Shown: positions 25,250 through 35,539, numbered from the stretch's first letter. The stretch: DNA of 64,000 nt from Daejeonella sp. (GCF_017495225.1 NZ_JAFEIG010000007.1:1-64000); one strand, 5' to 3'. Numbers and translations are program-made. Notes: generated by a model not told the origin, from the sequence alone.

Positions 25250-25639
25250 TTACTTAATTTTTTGGTTGCGCAAGTTACACAACAAACAATATATTTCAAA
25301 CACTGTATGAAAGAAATACAGATAAAAAAAATTGATCACGAAATAAATTGGATCAAAGGTGTTATTTTGAATATAAACAAAGGCTATAATCATGCTAAAA
25401 AGCATCTTTACTGTGATGCTAACGAGTAGTGCTTGTGCAGAAGCTTGGTCACTAATTCTCATTCTCCAAGAAGCAATTATATAAATATTGAAAGTAATGA
25501 ATGAGAATATCCAAAACATTGGCCAAAATTTAGGGATTAAAACGCCTCTTTCCGGAAAGAAATAATCGGCAAAAAAGGGAGCAGCCGCTAAAAACAAGTT
25601 GAACAGAATAAAATAAATTATAAAGCGATTAAAACTCAT
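25250..25639 (-). CDS. AtpI-like membrane protein of the atp operon
   Basis: A 129-residue membrane protein with four predicted helices (about residues 5-22, 33-52, 66-88 and 95-115) and sparse conserved polar residues. It occupies the position of subunit I/AtpI in the operon, upstream of atpB, and is probably an assembly factor or Mg2+-related accessory protein, as proposed for AtpI. The frame extends upstream to 25693, but ATG 25639 overlaps the atpZ stop in an ATGA arrangement (stop 25636-25638, start 25637-25639), which points to translational coupling and fixes the start. The sequence match to AtpI is weak, so the name rests mainly on context. Confidence 0.8.
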   Translation of the reverse strand: MSFNRFIIYFILFNLFLAAAPFFADYFFPERGVLIPKFWPMFWIFSFITFNIYIIASWRMRISDQASAQALLVSITVKMLFSMIIAFVYIQNNTFDPIYFVINFFYLYFFHTVFEIYCLLCNLRNQKIK

Positions 25640-25872
25640 GCCTTCAATTGTCTGACAGTTTGATAAATGGATAAAAATACGCCCAAAACACAAGCTATAG
25701 CCGTAACATATTGAACTTTATGATCGTAATATTGATCAATTTTGTATCCTATATATGCTGAACCTCCAATAATAGCCATCATTTGGAAAGCTACACCCGT
25801 ATATTTTGCAAAATTTGCATAAGACTGACCTTTTGAATTCTCAGAATTTGGCTTATTTCTTTCCTCTTCCAT
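25636..25872 (-). CDS. AtpZ/AtpI-family small membrane protein
   Basis: A 78-residue protein with a hydrophilic N-terminus (residues 1-18) and two membrane helices. It carries the AtpZ (putative F1Fo-ATPase subunit) pattern YANFAKYTGVAFQMMAIIGGSAYIGYKIDQYY, followed by a second helix. It is the first gene of the atp operon, with a -7-like box 19 nt upstream of the ATG. AtpZ and AtpI proteins are proposed to help Fo assembly or Mg2+/Ca2+ transport. It overlaps the next gene by 4 nt. Confidence 0.88.
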   Translation of the reverse strand: MEEERNKPNSENSKGQSYANFAKYTGVAFQMMAIIGGSAYIGYKIDQYYDHKVQYVTAIACVLGVFLSIYQTVRQLKA

Positions 25873-25890
25873 TATTGAAAATTAACATCG

Positions 25891-25898
25891 CAAAATTA
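25891..25898 (-). promoter_or_regulatory. -7 box of the atp operon
   Basis: TAATTTTG on the minus strand matches TAnnTTTG. Transcription would begin near 25885, giving a short leader before the AtpZ-like ATG at 25872. Confidence 0.5.
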
Positions 25899-26066
25899 TT
25901 AAAATAAAGCCTTGCATTGCGGAAAAAATCAAAAACAGGAAAAATAAATGCCTAATTTTAATAAATCATGCACCTTCATATCCAAATTAGCATTTGGTAT
26001 GAGCCGATCTAAAAATTTCTTAGATAAAGAGTTTATATTTATGACTACAATTCCGTTCTGATAAAA

Positions 26067-26074
26067 TATCTTTG
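26067..26074 (+). promoter_or_regulatory. -7 box of the porW-like gene
   Basis: TATCTTTG is an exact TAnnTTTG match, placing a start site near 26081, about 30 nt before the TTG start codon. No strong TTG -33 element is seen. The sequence from 25899 to 26066 holds nothing else recognisable. Confidence 0.5.
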
Positions 26075-26109
26075 CATAGTTTCTGTTATACTAATTAAAG
26101 AAAATTAAT

Positions 26110-28956
26110 TTGAGATCAAAAAATCAAGTTATACGACAATTTTTATTTTTAAGCTTAGCCCTTGGACTGAGCTTTTCTTCCTGCAATTCCCAGAAAGAGA
26201 CTGTTGCGAGCAGGAATATGCAAAATTTGACTGCTCATTTCAACATTCTTTATAATGCTAATGAAATTGTAAATGAAAGTGAGAGAAATATTCAATTGGC
26301 TCATTCCGACGATTATGACCGAATTATCTCGGTCTTCAAAGAAGCTAATGAAAGCAATTCTCAGGGCGAGTTGGGCAAATTAGATCAAGCAATATTAAAG
26401 GCAAATACCATTGCGAATGAGAAATCTCAGAGCAAATATGTAGATGAAGCCTATTTCTTAATCGGAAAAGCAAATCATTTAAAGTCTAATTTTTTTAATG
26501 CCGTTGAATATTTTGATTATGTGTGCCTAAATTATCCGAAGGAAAAAGAAGTTAAGCAAGCCTCTTTAGCTTGGAAAACGAGGTCATTAATAGCATCTGA
26601 CAGGCTAGAAGAAGCTTATAACTCCATTGATTCTGCATTAAAATACGTCAATACAGAGAAAAAATCTGTCGCAGATATATTCGCTATCCGTGCACAACTA
26701 CATATCTATGCAAAGGAAGATCTTCAGGCGATTAATATGCTTGAAAAAGCGATTGCTTCTAAAACAAGTAAGCAGAATAAAATACGCTGGACTTACCTTT
26801 TAGCGCAGCTTCAGCAAATAAATGGGCAGGCAGAGGATGCATATAAAAATTATGCTAGAGTTTTAAAGAGCAATGCTTCCTTCGAAATGGCTTTTAATGC
26901 AAAATTAAGCTCAATAAATCTTAAAAATAAGATTAGCCTAGATCCTCAAAATAGAACAAAACAAATTGCTGCCTTATTAAAAGATAGCAAAAACATTGAT
27001 TTTCATGATCAAATTTATTTTCAAATCGCGAACAGCTACGCAGAGGAAAATAACATTGAAAAAGCGATTGAAAACTACAATAATGCGATCTCAAAAAGCA
27101 CAAAAAATGTCATTCAAAAAGGATTAGCCTATTTAAAATTGGCTGAAATTTATTTTAACGATAGTGACTATATCAAATCGAAAGCTTACTATGATAGCAC
27201 CCTTGTAGCACTTCCAAGTATTTATCCTGACTATGCACAGATAAAAAAGAAAGCCGATAATATTGAGTTACTTGCTGATCGCTTATCTATTATCGCGAAG
27301 GAAGACACCCTTCAAATGCTTGCAAAATTGCCAGAAAATGAGCGAAATGAAAAAATAAACGCGCTAGCTGAGCAAGAATTAATTAAAGCCCAAGCTAAAA
27401 TTGATAATGACCAATCAGGAGTTACAACTGCTGGATCAACGAGTAGCAGCGGTGGAAATACAAAATTCTATTTTAATAATAGCATTGCCATAAATCAAGG
27501 GATTGTAGATTTTAAAAAGACTTGGGGGACAAGAAAGCTAGAAGATAATTGGAGACGCAGCCAAAAATCAGCTGCCGATATTTCTAATACTTTAGCAAAT
27601 AACCAAGTTCCAATTAATGACCCTTTCAAAGAAATATCTGCTCCAAGCGCATCAGTAAATATTGATTCATTGAAAAAAGCATTAAGTGATTCAATTCCAT
27701 TGAGCGAGGAAATGAAAAAAGTTTCTAATGAGAAAATCGGATCTGCTATGTATGATATTGGCAATTATTACCGAGAAGTAACTAATGACACTTTAGAAGC
27801 AATCAATACGTATGAAAAACTTCTGCAAAGATTTCCGGAAGATCCGAACAAATTGGCTGTTTACTATAATTTATATAGACTTTACAAAGGCGCAAATATG
27901 CCGCTTTCCGATAAATACAAGAACATTCTTTTAGATCAATTTCCGGAATCACCATTTGCAAAAATCATTCTTGATCCTGACTACAATCAGAAAAATGACG
28001 AGAAAGAAATGGCCTTCAATCAATTTTACAATGATGTGTATGAATTATACACCGATAAAAAATATTCGGACGTGTTAAAATCAATTGAAGAGAATAGTAA
28101 TAAGTTGGGAGATGAGAAAATTCCAGCCCAATTAGCTTATTTAAATTCACTTGCATTAGGACATTTGGAAAAGCTCGACAAGCTTGAAGATTCATTTAAA
28201 AATATTGTTGATTCAAACCCGGAAGATCAACTGATTGTACCATTAATTAAATTACAATTGGCCTTTATCGACTCCAATAGAACTGAAATTGCTAATCGTC
28301 CATTTGCATTATTAGACAATGAAACCATCATAAATTCAGTGATTGAAGAACCTACTAATCAAGAGCCTGTGATTAAAAAGCCTGTGATTGTAGAAGCAGT
28401 TGTAGAAAAGGCTGTAGTAGTAGAAAAGCCTATAGTAGTGGCAAAGCCAGCGCAATCAGAAGAGAAAAAAGCTGTAGAACCCGTAAAAATAGTAGTCGAA
28501 GAACCTAAAAATACTAAACCTGAAGAATTAGTCGTTCAAGAAGCTAAGAAGGAAGAGCCAAAGATTAAAATTGAGCCAATTGATACTTTCTTTGAGCTGA
28601 ATGAGCCTGGCGATTATTATTTCATAGTAAACGTTTCTGACCCTACTCTGAATTTAAGTTCGTCCCGTTTCGGAATAGGGCAATTTAACCGCGTCAATTT
28701 CTCGGGCAATTCAATTAAACATCAAGTTAAATCAGTAGCCGATCAAAATCAGTTAATATTTGTCGGGCCTCTAAATAGCAAAGATGCTGCTCAAGCATAT
28801 TTTGATCAGATAAATCCTCTTATGAAAGAGATTATGAAAGTTCCTGCTACAAAATACAGTACATTCCTAATCAGCGATAAAAACCTTGAAAAAATTACTG
28901 ATTTAGGAACCCTTGAGCGTTATGTAAACTTTTACAAAAAGAATTTTAATCAATAA
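26110..28956 (+). CDS. porW: PorW/SprE-like T9SS TPR lipoprotein
   Basis: A 948-residue lipoprotein (signal peptide with SFSSC, C25), starting at TTG 26110. Right after the Cys comes SRNMQNLTAHFNILYNANEIVNESERN, which matches the start of mature PorW/SprE-type proteins. Tetratricopeptide-like helices span about residues 100-400 and 550-720. A low-complexity Val/Glu/Lys/Pro stretch (about 750-820) links to a C-terminal globular domain with YYFIVNVSDPTLNLSSSRFGIGQFN and FVGPLNSKDAAQAYFDQI, typical of the family. SprE/PorW is needed for T9SS secretion and gliding and connects the PorKLMN ring to other parts. It lies near gldKLMN, with the PBP gene 6 nt downstream. Family assignment is fairly sure; the symbol is by analogy. 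Confidence 0.8.
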   Translation: MRSKNQVIRQFLFLSLALGLSFSSCNSQKETVASRNMQNLTAHFNILYNANEIVNESERNIQLAHSDDYDRIISVFKEANESNSQGELGKLDQAILKANTIANEKSQSKYVDEAYFLIGKANHLKSNFFNAVEYFDYVCLNYPKEKEVKQASLAWKTRSLIASDRLEEAYNSIDSALKYVNTEKKSVADIFAIRAQLHIYAKEDLQAINMLEKAIASKTSKQNKIRWTYLLAQLQQINGQAEDAYKNYARVLKSNASFEMAFNAKLSSINLKNKISLDPQNRTKQIAALLKDSKNIDFHDQIYFQIANSYAEENNIEKAIENYNNAISKSTKNVIQKGLAYLKLAEIYFNDSDYIKSKAYYDSTLVALPSIYPDYAQIKKKADNIELLADRLSIIAKEDTLQMLAKLPENERNEKINALAEQELIKAQAKIDNDQSGVTTAGSTSSSGGNTKFYFNNSIAINQGIVDFKKTWGTRKLEDNWRRSQKSAADISNTLANNQVPINDPFKEISAPSASVNIDSLKKALSDSIPLSEEMKKVSNEKIGSAMYDIGNYYREVTNDTLEAINTYEKLLQRFPEDPNKLAVYYNLYRLYKGANMPLSDKYKNILLDQFPESPFAKIILDPDYNQKNDEKEMAFNQFYNDVYELYTDKKYSDVLKSIEENSNKLGDEKIPAQLAYLNSLALGHLEKLDKLEDSFKNIVDSNPEDQLIVPLIKLQLAFIDSNRTEIANRPFALLDNETIINSVIEEPTNQEPVIKKPVIVEAVVEKAVVVEKPIVVAKPAQSEEKKAVEPVKIVVEEPKNTKPEELVVQEAKKEEPKIKIEPIDTFFELNEPGDYYFIVNVSDPTLNLSSSRFGIGQFNRVNFSGNSIKHQVKSVADQNQLIFVGPLNSKDAAQAYFDQINPLMKEIMKVPATKYSTFLISDKNLEKITDLGTLERYVNFYKKNFNQ

Positions 28957-28962
28957 AAAAAC

Positions 28963-31200
28963 ATGAATACCCCTTTAACGCAACGCGAATTAAGTCAATA
29001 TACCATCCTATTTTGGAAATGGATCATTGGAATAATTGCGTTTGGAGCAATCCTAATATTCAGTATTGGTTTGGGGCTTTTTGGTAAGCTCCCCGATTTA
29101 AAAACGCTAGAGAATCCGAAAAGCAACCAAGCATCAGAAGTTATTGCTGACGACAATGTGGTTTTAGGCACTTATTATGTGCAAAACAGATCAAATGTTC
29201 GTTACGATGAAATTTCTCCTAATGTTATTAATGCGCTCATTGCTACTGAAGATATTCGTTTTTATGGACATTCGGGGATTGATTTCAAGCGGACTTTCAC
29301 CGTTATTTTCTACAATCTTATGGGTAAAAGACAAGGAGCGAGTACAATTACGCAGCAACTTGCCTTAAATCTTTTTTCGAAGGAAGGTCGCTCGAAAAAT
29401 TTTGTAAAGCGCTTAATCCAAAAATCTCAAGAGCTAATTGTAGCAGTGAAACTAGAGCGTCAATATACTAAGGAAGAGATTATTACCATGTATTTGAACA
29501 CGGTAGATTTCGGATCTTACAATACATTTGGGATAAAATCTGCTGCAAGAACCTATTTCAGTACCACACCCGATAAACTAAAGCCTGAACAAGCAGCTAT
29601 TTTGATTGGAATGCTAAAAGGGCCTTCACTTTATAATCCTAATCGTAATCCTGAACGTGCCTTTTTAAGAAGGAATACGGTTATTGAGAATATGGCTAAG
29701 GCAAATTACATTAGTGAAGAAGAAGAAGAACGACTAAAAAAAATTCCATTAAAACTTCTATTTAATCCTTCAGACCATAATGAAGGATCTGCACCCTACT
29801 TTAGGGCAGTGCTGAAGAAAGATATTCAACAAACCTTAGAAGAAAACTCAATTTATAAGGCAGATGGCACACCTTACGATCTCGATAGAGATGGTTTAAA
29901 GATTTATACAACAATTAACTCGCGCATGCAAAAATATGCTGAAGATGCGCAAAGAGAGTACTTAAAAACCTTACAAGTACAGTTCAATAATTCTTGGAAA
30001 GGACGTGATCCTTTTAATTTTCAGGAAGCCAAAAGTCTTATTGATCAGGGCATGCGACGTTCTGATAGATATCAACAGCTAAAAGCAGAAGGCCTTACGG
30101 AAGAGGATATTATTAAAAATTTTAAAACACCTACTGAAATGACTATTTTCAGCTGGAGAGGTGAGATTGATACCTTGATGCGACCGCTTGACTCAATCAA
30201 GTATTATAAATTGATGTTACGTAATGCTTTGATGTCTATGGAGCCTCAAACAGGCTATATTCGTGCGTGGGTTGGTGGTACAAACTATACTCACTTCAAG
30301 TACGATCAAGTAAAAATGGGAACCCGCCAAGTAGGGTCAACTGCCAAACCATTTACTTATGCAGTCGCTATTGGAAATGGCGGCTACTCTCCTTGTTACT
30401 CAGTTGCTAATGAGCCTGTTGGTATTGATGCAGGTGATGGCACCATTTGGACACCAAAAGCTTATAAACCTATTCCTGGAACAATCAGCTTAAAAAAGGC
30501 ATTAGCAAATTCACAAAACTATGTTACTGCCTACATGATGAAACAAGTTGGCGCAACTGCGGTATCAACCCTAACAAAAAACATGGGAATTACTAGTGAT
30601 GTACCAGCAGTCCCATCTATTTGTTTAGGATCTTTTGATGCTTCTGTTCATGACATGGTAGGCGCTTATTCTGTATTTGTAAACCATGGCGTATGGACCG
30701 AACCAATTTATCTTTTACGCATTGAAGACAAGAATGGCAATGTTATCTACGAGCGCAAGCCAAGGGTAAAAGTTGTATTGGATGAACAAACAGCCTATGT
30801 AATGACGGATATGCTCAAGGCAGTGGTAAAAGAAGGCACAGGGGCAAGATTAGGATGGAAGTACAATCTAACTAATCCGATTGGTGGTAAAACTGGTACT
30901 ACCCAAAACAATTCAGACGGTTGGTTCATGGGAATAACCCCCGAATTAGTTACGGGAGTATGGACTGGCGCCGAAGATAGAGCAATTCACTTTACGTCAA
31001 CTAATTTTGGAGAGGGTGCAAATACTGCCCTACCAATATTTGCATTGTATATGCAAAAAGTTTATGCCGACCCTACATTAAAATATACAAAGGGAGATTT
31101 TCCACTTCCAAAAGGAGGCATCACAACAATTATTGATTGTAGCACTTATTCACAAGAGCAAAATGGTGAAACTGAACAGGATAAGAAACTTGGTTTTTAA
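28963..31200 (+). CDS. class A penicillin-binding protein (PBP1A-like)
   Basis: Bifunctional peptidoglycan glycosyltransferase/transpeptidase, 745 residues, anchored by one N-terminal helix (about residues 18-38). GT51 domain: the catalytic Glu is E96 in ATEDIRFYGHSG, followed by QGASTITQQLALNLF and the LNTVDFGSYNTFGIKSAA segment. Transpeptidase domain: active-site S459-TAK-462, SQN at 517-519 and KTG at 643-645. All catalytic motifs are intact. It follows the porW-like gene by 6 nt and precedes uvrC by 33 nt, so the three may form one transcript. It lacks the C-terminal extensions seen in some PBP1 proteins. Confidence 0.96.
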   Translation: MNTPLTQRELSQYTILFWKWIIGIIAFGAILIFSIGLGLFGKLPDLKTLENPKSNQASEVIADDNVVLGTYYVQNRSNVRYDEISPNVINALIATEDIRFYGHSGIDFKRTFTVIFYNLMGKRQGASTITQQLALNLFSKEGRSKNFVKRLIQKSQELIVAVKLERQYTKEEIITMYLNTVDFGSYNTFGIKSAARTYFSTTPDKLKPEQAAILIGMLKGPSLYNPNRNPERAFLRRNTVIENMAKANYISEEEEERLKKIPLKLLFNPSDHNEGSAPYFRAVLKKDIQQTLEENSIYKADGTPYDLDRDGLKIYTTINSRMQKYAEDAQREYLKTLQVQFNNSWKGRDPFNFQEAKSLIDQGMRRSDRYQQLKAEGLTEEDIIKNFKTPTEMTIFSWRGEIDTLMRPLDSIKYYKLMLRNALMSMEPQTGYIRAWVGGTNYTHFKYDQVKMGTRQVGSTAKPFTYAVAIGNGGYSPCYSVANEPVGIDAGDGTIWTPKAYKPIPGTISLKKALANSQNYVTAYMMKQVGATAVSTLTKNMGITSDVPAVPSICLGSFDASVHDMVGAYSVFVNHGVWTEPIYLLRIEDKNGNVIYERKPRVKVVLDEQTAYVMTDMLKAVVKEGTGARLGWKYNLTNPIGGKTGTTQNNSDGWFMGITPELVTGVWTGAEDRAIHFTSTNFGEGANTALPIFALYMQKVYADPTLKYTKGDFPLPKGGITTIIDCSTYSQEQNGETEQDKKLGF

Positions 31201-31233
31201 CAATTAAGGCAAGTCCAATTAGTTATCCCAAAA

Positions 31234-33042
31234 ATGAAAGAATTTGATTACCGATCCGACCTTAAAAATATACCTCAAAAACCTGGAGTATATCAGTTTT
31301 GGTCGGATGCGGAAGAATTAATCTATATTGGGAAGGCTAAAAATCTCAAAAACAGGGTTTCTTCTTACTTTAATAAAGATAATTTCCGACTAAATGCCAA
31401 GACTAGGATATTGGTCGGCAAGGTTAAAAAAATAACCTTTACCATCGTTGATACGGAAATTGATGCTTGGCTATTAGAGAATAGCCTAATTAAAAAGTAC
31501 AAGCCTAAATACAATATTCTTTTAAAAGATGATAAGACCTACCCATGGATTATCATTAAAAATGAAAAATTTCCGCGTATTTTCTGGACAAGAAAGATTA
31601 TAAAAGATGGCTCAACTTATTTTGGCCCCTACGCCTCTGTCAGCATGATGCACACCATTCTTGGCATGATCAAAGAGATTTATCCTTTAAGAACGTGTAG
31701 TTTACCACTCAGCCACGAAAATATAAATGCAGGTAAGTTCAGAGTATGCCTTGAATATCAAATAGGAAATTGCAAAGGACCATGCCAAGCATATCAATTA
31801 GAGGATGACTATAATCAAAGTATTGCAGAAATAAAAGATATTCTAAGTGGGAAAACTGGTACAGTTATTAAAAGACTAAAAAAACAGCTAGATGAATCTG
31901 TAACAGAGCTAAATTTTGAGCTTGCACACCGATTAAAATTAAAATATGATTCACTAGATCAGTATCAGAGTAAATCAACTATCGTAAACTCATCTATCAC
32001 GGATGTAGATGTTTTCAGCATTGCCACCGATGAAAAACATGCATTTGTTAATTTCTTGAAAGTGATGAATGGCACTGTTATTCAGACACAAACTCTGGAG
32101 ATGAAAAAGAGATTAGATGAAACCGACGAGGAATTGTTAAGCTTGGCAATTACCGAATTTCGAGATCGATTTAATAGTGAATCAAGAGAGATTATAGTAC
32201 CTTTTGAGATTGACCTTCCCGACAAGGGCATTAGATTTACTATTCCAAAATTAGGAGAGAAGAAAAAATTGCTGGAATTATCAGAAAAAAATGTGCTATT
32301 CTTCAAACGTGAAAAATTAAATCAATACGAAAAACTCAATCCTGAGTTTAGAACTGATCGATTGCTTAATTTAATGATGAAGGATTTACGTTTAAACCAA
32401 TTGCCAAGACATATAGAATGCTTTGATAATTCAAACTTTCAAGGAGATTTTCCAGTATCTGCAATAGTTGTATTTCGTGATGCAAAGCCATCAAAGAAAG
32501 ACTATAGGCATTTTAACGTAAAAACAGTAGTCGGGCCCGATGATTTTGCAACGATGGAGGAAGCTGTTTTCAGAAGATACAGCAGGTTATTAGAGGAGGG
32601 GGAAACCTTACCTCAATTAATTGTTATTGATGGAGGTAAAGGGCAATTATCTTCAGCTATGAAGAGTCTCAAGCGTTTAGGAATTGAGAAAGAAGTTACC
32701 ATAATTGGCATTGCTAAGCGCTTGGAAGAGATTTATTACCCAGGCGATCAATATCCCTTATATCTTGATAAAAAATCAGAAAGCTTAAAAATTATACAAC
32801 AATTAAGAGATGAAGCCCACCGATTTGGCATTACAGCCCACAGAAAGAAGCGAAATAAAGCCACTCTAGCTACCGAACTTGAAAACGTGCCTGGAATTGG
32901 CCGAACAACAGCCGAGAAGCTCCTGAGGCATTTTAAATCGGTTAAGAAGGTAAAAGAAGCAACAGAAGTCCAGTTGATAGACTTATTGACTAAAAGTCAG
33001 ACTCAATCTATCCTAGAATATTTTAAACAAAAAAGCCGATAG
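31234..33042 (+). CDS. uvrC: UvrABC excinuclease subunit C
   Basis: Nucleotide excision repair nuclease that makes both incisions around UvrB-marked lesions. The 602 residues begin with a GIY-YIG domain (PGVYQFW, then LIYIGKAKNLKNRV, residues 17-42) and continue through a four-cysteine segment (C155, C172, C180 and C184), which in other UvrC proteins binds an Fe-S cluster. A UvrB-binding UVR-like helix pair follows (about 200-235), then the RNase H-like endonuclease domain (ECFDNSNFQGD and VIDGGKGQLSSA), and a C-terminal tandem helix-hairpin-helix (ENVPGIGRTTAEKLLRHF). It is complete. A terminator overlaps its stop codon. Confidence 0.98.
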   Translation: MKEFDYRSDLKNIPQKPGVYQFWSDAEELIYIGKAKNLKNRVSSYFNKDNFRLNAKTRILVGKVKKITFTIVDTEIDAWLLENSLIKKYKPKYNILLKDDKTYPWIIIKNEKFPRIFWTRKIIKDGSTYFGPYASVSMMHTILGMIKEIYPLRTCSLPLSHENINAGKFRVCLEYQIGNCKGPCQAYQLEDDYNQSIAEIKDILSGKTGTVIKRLKKQLDESVTELNFELAHRLKLKYDSLDQYQSKSTIVNSSITDVDVFSIATDEKHAFVNFLKVMNGTVIQTQTLEMKKRLDETDEELLSLAITEFRDRFNSESREIIVPFEIDLPDKGIRFTIPKLGEKKKLLELSEKNVLFFKREKLNQYEKLNPEFRTDRLLNLMMKDLRLNQLPRHIECFDNSNFQGDFPVSAIVVFRDAKPSKKDYRHFNVKTVVGPDDFATMEEAVFRRYSRLLEEGETLPQLIVIDGGKGQLSSAMKSLKRLGIEKEVTIIGIAKRLEEIYYPGDQYPLYLDKKSESLKIIQQLRDEAHRFGITAHRKKRNKATLATELENVPGIGRTTAEKLLRHFKSVKKVKEATEVQLIDLLTKSQTQSILEYFKQKSR

Positions 33043-33064
33043 AAAATAATTCAATCGGCTTTAT
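33032..33064. terminator. bidirectional terminator between uvrC and gldN
   Basis: AAAGCCGAT (33032-33040) pairs with ATCGGCTTT (33054-33062), loop 13 nt; the left arm overlaps the uvrC stop codon. It serves the convergent uvrC and gldN transcripts. Confidence 0.8.
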
Positions 33065-33083
33065 CAAATATCTTTTTTTGTTT

Positions 33084-33950
33084 TTAATAAGACCAAAGAT
33101 CGTGTTCAAAATCCATTAAAGCTTTCTTCACGCGCTCAGATTCATATAGTTTATCTATACCAATGGCATAATCCTTGATTCTTAAATCATCAGGATTAGA
33201 TTCTTTAACTATATAACTTGAAAAAATACGCTTCATGAAAATATCGTCATAGCTTAAGCCTGCCATGTCATTGGTACGATTAACAGCAGCTTTTGTAACC
33301 AAAAGATGACGAGCCTCAGGGAAATAAACCCAAAATGCAGGTTGCTCATCAGAAACTTGACCAGCTTTACTAATTTTTACAATTGGTGCAATTCCAATAA
33401 TTCTAGGTTCAAAAACAGAACGTTGCTTATCAAAAATCCAATCCTCTTTAATTCTGAACTTCACAATACTATCAGGATTAAACTCGCCGGCCTTCATATT
33501 TCCACCAATTTGGTTTCCATCTTGATCGAAAGTTGGAACAAATACACTATCTGCAAATTTTGCCATCGCATCCTTTGCACTTAATACCACGGAAAATTCG
33601 TCGCCATTCACATCTTCTTTGGTGCTAGTTGCATCATAAGCAGTTAACTCCCCAGCCTCAATGGCATCGGTTAAAATCGTAACCAATCTTGATTTAGGAG
33701 ATGCAAAAATCGTGTTTACTTTATCGCGAACGTCAATTTCTCTCCATACACGCTTACTAAACATCACATCAGACTCTCTTAAATTTGCATAAGGAGTAAC
33801 TTTTGCATTTAGAACATTTGATTTTTTATAATAACCATCTATAGGCCTTTCGGTTGGCTTAGGTTTGGTGCTATTATTCAAGTTTGGTACTTGAGCATTA
33901 ACAACTAGTGAACTAGCTATCAAAATGAAGGCAAAAAATATATTTTTCAT
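33084..33950 (-). CDS. gldN: gliding motility/T9SS protein GldN
   Basis: A 288-residue periplasmic T9SS component. The signal peptide ends near VNA before QVPN (about residue 20). The GldN domain is recognisable by RESDVMFSKRVWREIDVRDKVN, the IKEDWIFDKQRSVFEPRIIGIAPI segment, and the C-terminal DDIFMKRIFSSYIVKESNPDDLRI. GldN forms a large outer-membrane-associated ring with GldK. It is the last gene of the gldKLMN operon, starting 5 nt after the gldM stop. Confidence 0.96.
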   Translation of the reverse strand: MKNIFFAFILIASSLVVNAQVPNLNNSTKPKPTERPIDGYYKKSNVLNAKVTPYANLRESDVMFSKRVWREIDVRDKVNTIFASPKSRLVTILTDAIEAGELTAYDATSTKEDVNGDEFSVVLSAKDAMAKFADSVFVPTFDQDGNQIGGNMKAGEFNPDSIVKFRIKEDWIFDKQRSVFEPRIIGIAPIVKISKAGQVSDEQPAFWVYFPEARHLLVTKAAVNRTNDMAGLSYDDIFMKRIFSSYIVKESNPDDLRIKDYAIGIDKLYESERVKKALMDFEHDLWSY

Positions 33951-33955
33951 ACCAA

Positions 33956-35491
33956 TTAATTTGCTTTAAAGACCATAGGGTCAAGTTGTCTTGGAGAACC
34001 ATCAGGTCCAACAGCAACAATATCATCAAAAATTACACGAGTCCCAGGTGTTACTGTAGCTAATGCGGCACGCATTTGCGGACTAAAACTATTACTTGAG
34101 GCTTGTAAGACAACTAGATCTGCACGTGGTCTGGCAATAGCCAAACTAAACCTAGTTACTTTAAATTTCGCATCAAAGTCGAACTGATCTAGAGTAGCAA
34201 AAATTGCATCTTGGCCTTTAATAACCACCGAACTAAGTGGTCCACCAGTTTTACCAGCAAATTTTGCCTTAGGATCAGGAATACGTTTTACACGGAAATC
34301 ACTAGAGCCAATATTTTGAACTTTACCGTTAATAGTTGCAGATACATTTACCTTGGCAACAGCACCAGGGCTAGTTACATTTACAGAATATTTACCGTTT
34401 GAACCAGAAATAGTACCACCATTAATTGTTACAGATAAACTTTCCTTTGGTATTCCTGGCGCTGATACAGATACAGGATTTGGAACACCAACATAAAATA
34501 CATTCATCTTATCAGGTGAAACTACAACTGAAGGACGAGCGACTTGATATTTTTGTTCTGCAGTAGTATAAGTTTTAATTGAACCATCTGTTTGCTTCAC
34601 ACGAACTGTACCAGTCCAGGTGAAAACACCCTCCTTAGAAGTATTAACAGTGTACATTCCTTTACCATCTTTAATTTGGAGTGAAGATCCACCTACACTC
34701 ACATCAGGACTTGATTTAGAATCAGATGCAGTAAGAAATACTTCAGCGGTATAAGGTTGTCCCAATATCAAATAAGAAGTAGGTGCAACGGCAACAGCTG
34801 AAAATTGATCTAAATTAACCACAGCTACATCCATTTTACCAAGAATACGCTTCACCATTTCAGACTCAGCATTTTTAACATCTGCCTGAATCTTAGCTAA
34901 AGCTGTAATTGCAGCGGTTAAAGGAATACCATCGCCAAAATTAGCTTGCTCCCAGCTTTTACTAATTCCTGCACCACTGGTTTTAGGATCTTTAGCTTCT
35001 AAAGAAAAGTTTACGCTCTCTCGTTCTTTAGCGTCAAGTAAACCTAACAGTTTGGAACGAGTATCATTAATCTTCTTCTTAAGTACAGTAGCTCTATTCT
35101 CGTTAATCATTAAACGGGAAGAAATATCGAGGTTATCTCTTTTAGAGACATCACCAGTCTCTTTATTCATTCCACCACCTTCTTGCTCAAAACGACTTTT
35201 CAACTCGGCTAGGTAAACCTCCAATTCTTTAGTATATGAACTCGCCAATTTGGCCTTATCATAAATAGGTTTTGCTCGAGCCGGCTCATCCTTAAGTTTG
35301 GTGGCTTCAAATGACGCATAAGTTGCATCAACACCACTTTGAACATTCTCAGTAGAAGCATTCAAGCTATTTGTTAAATTTTTAAAAGCATCTAAAATTG
35401 AATCACTAACATTTAGTGCTACTAAACCAAGTAAAACCAGGTAAAGTATTCCAATCATTTTCTGCCTTGGGGTTTCCTTACCTCCAGCCAT
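33956..35491 (-). CDS. gldM: gliding motility/T9SS motor protein GldM
   Basis: A 511-residue inner-membrane anchored protein. N-terminal MAGGKETPRQKMIGILYLVLL places Arg at position 9 just ahead of the single membrane helix (about residues 13-33); in the GldLM motor this Arg contacts GldL. The long periplasmic part begins with a helical domain (about 40-215) and continues as three Ig-like beta domains to the C-terminus. Dimeric GldM passes torque from the membrane motor to the GldK/GldN ring. It starts 48 nt after the gldL stop and ends 5 nt before gldN. Confidence 0.97.
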   Translation of the reverse strand: MAGGKETPRQKMIGILYLVLLGLVALNVSDSILDAFKNLTNSLNASTENVQSGVDATYASFEATKLKDEPARAKPIYDKAKLASSYTKELEVYLAELKSRFEQEGGGMNKETGDVSKRDNLDISSRLMINENRATVLKKKINDTRSKLLGLLDAKERESVNFSLEAKDPKTSGAGISKSWEQANFGDGIPLTAAITALAKIQADVKNAESEMVKRILGKMDVAVVNLDQFSAVAVAPTSYLILGQPYTAEVFLTASDSKSSPDVSVGGSSLQIKDGKGMYTVNTSKEGVFTWTGTVRVKQTDGSIKTYTTAEQKYQVARPSVVVSPDKMNVFYVGVPNPVSVSAPGIPKESLSVTINGGTISGSNGKYSVNVTSPGAVAKVNVSATINGKVQNIGSSDFRVKRIPDPKAKFAGKTGGPLSSVVIKGQDAIFATLDQFDFDAKFKVTRFSLAIARPRADLVVLQASSNSFSPQMRAALATVTPGTRVIFDDIVAVGPDGSPRQLDPMVFKAN

Positions 35492-35539
35492 GTAATTTTA
35501 TTTAAAAAATTAAAGATTTATAATATCTATAAAAAACAA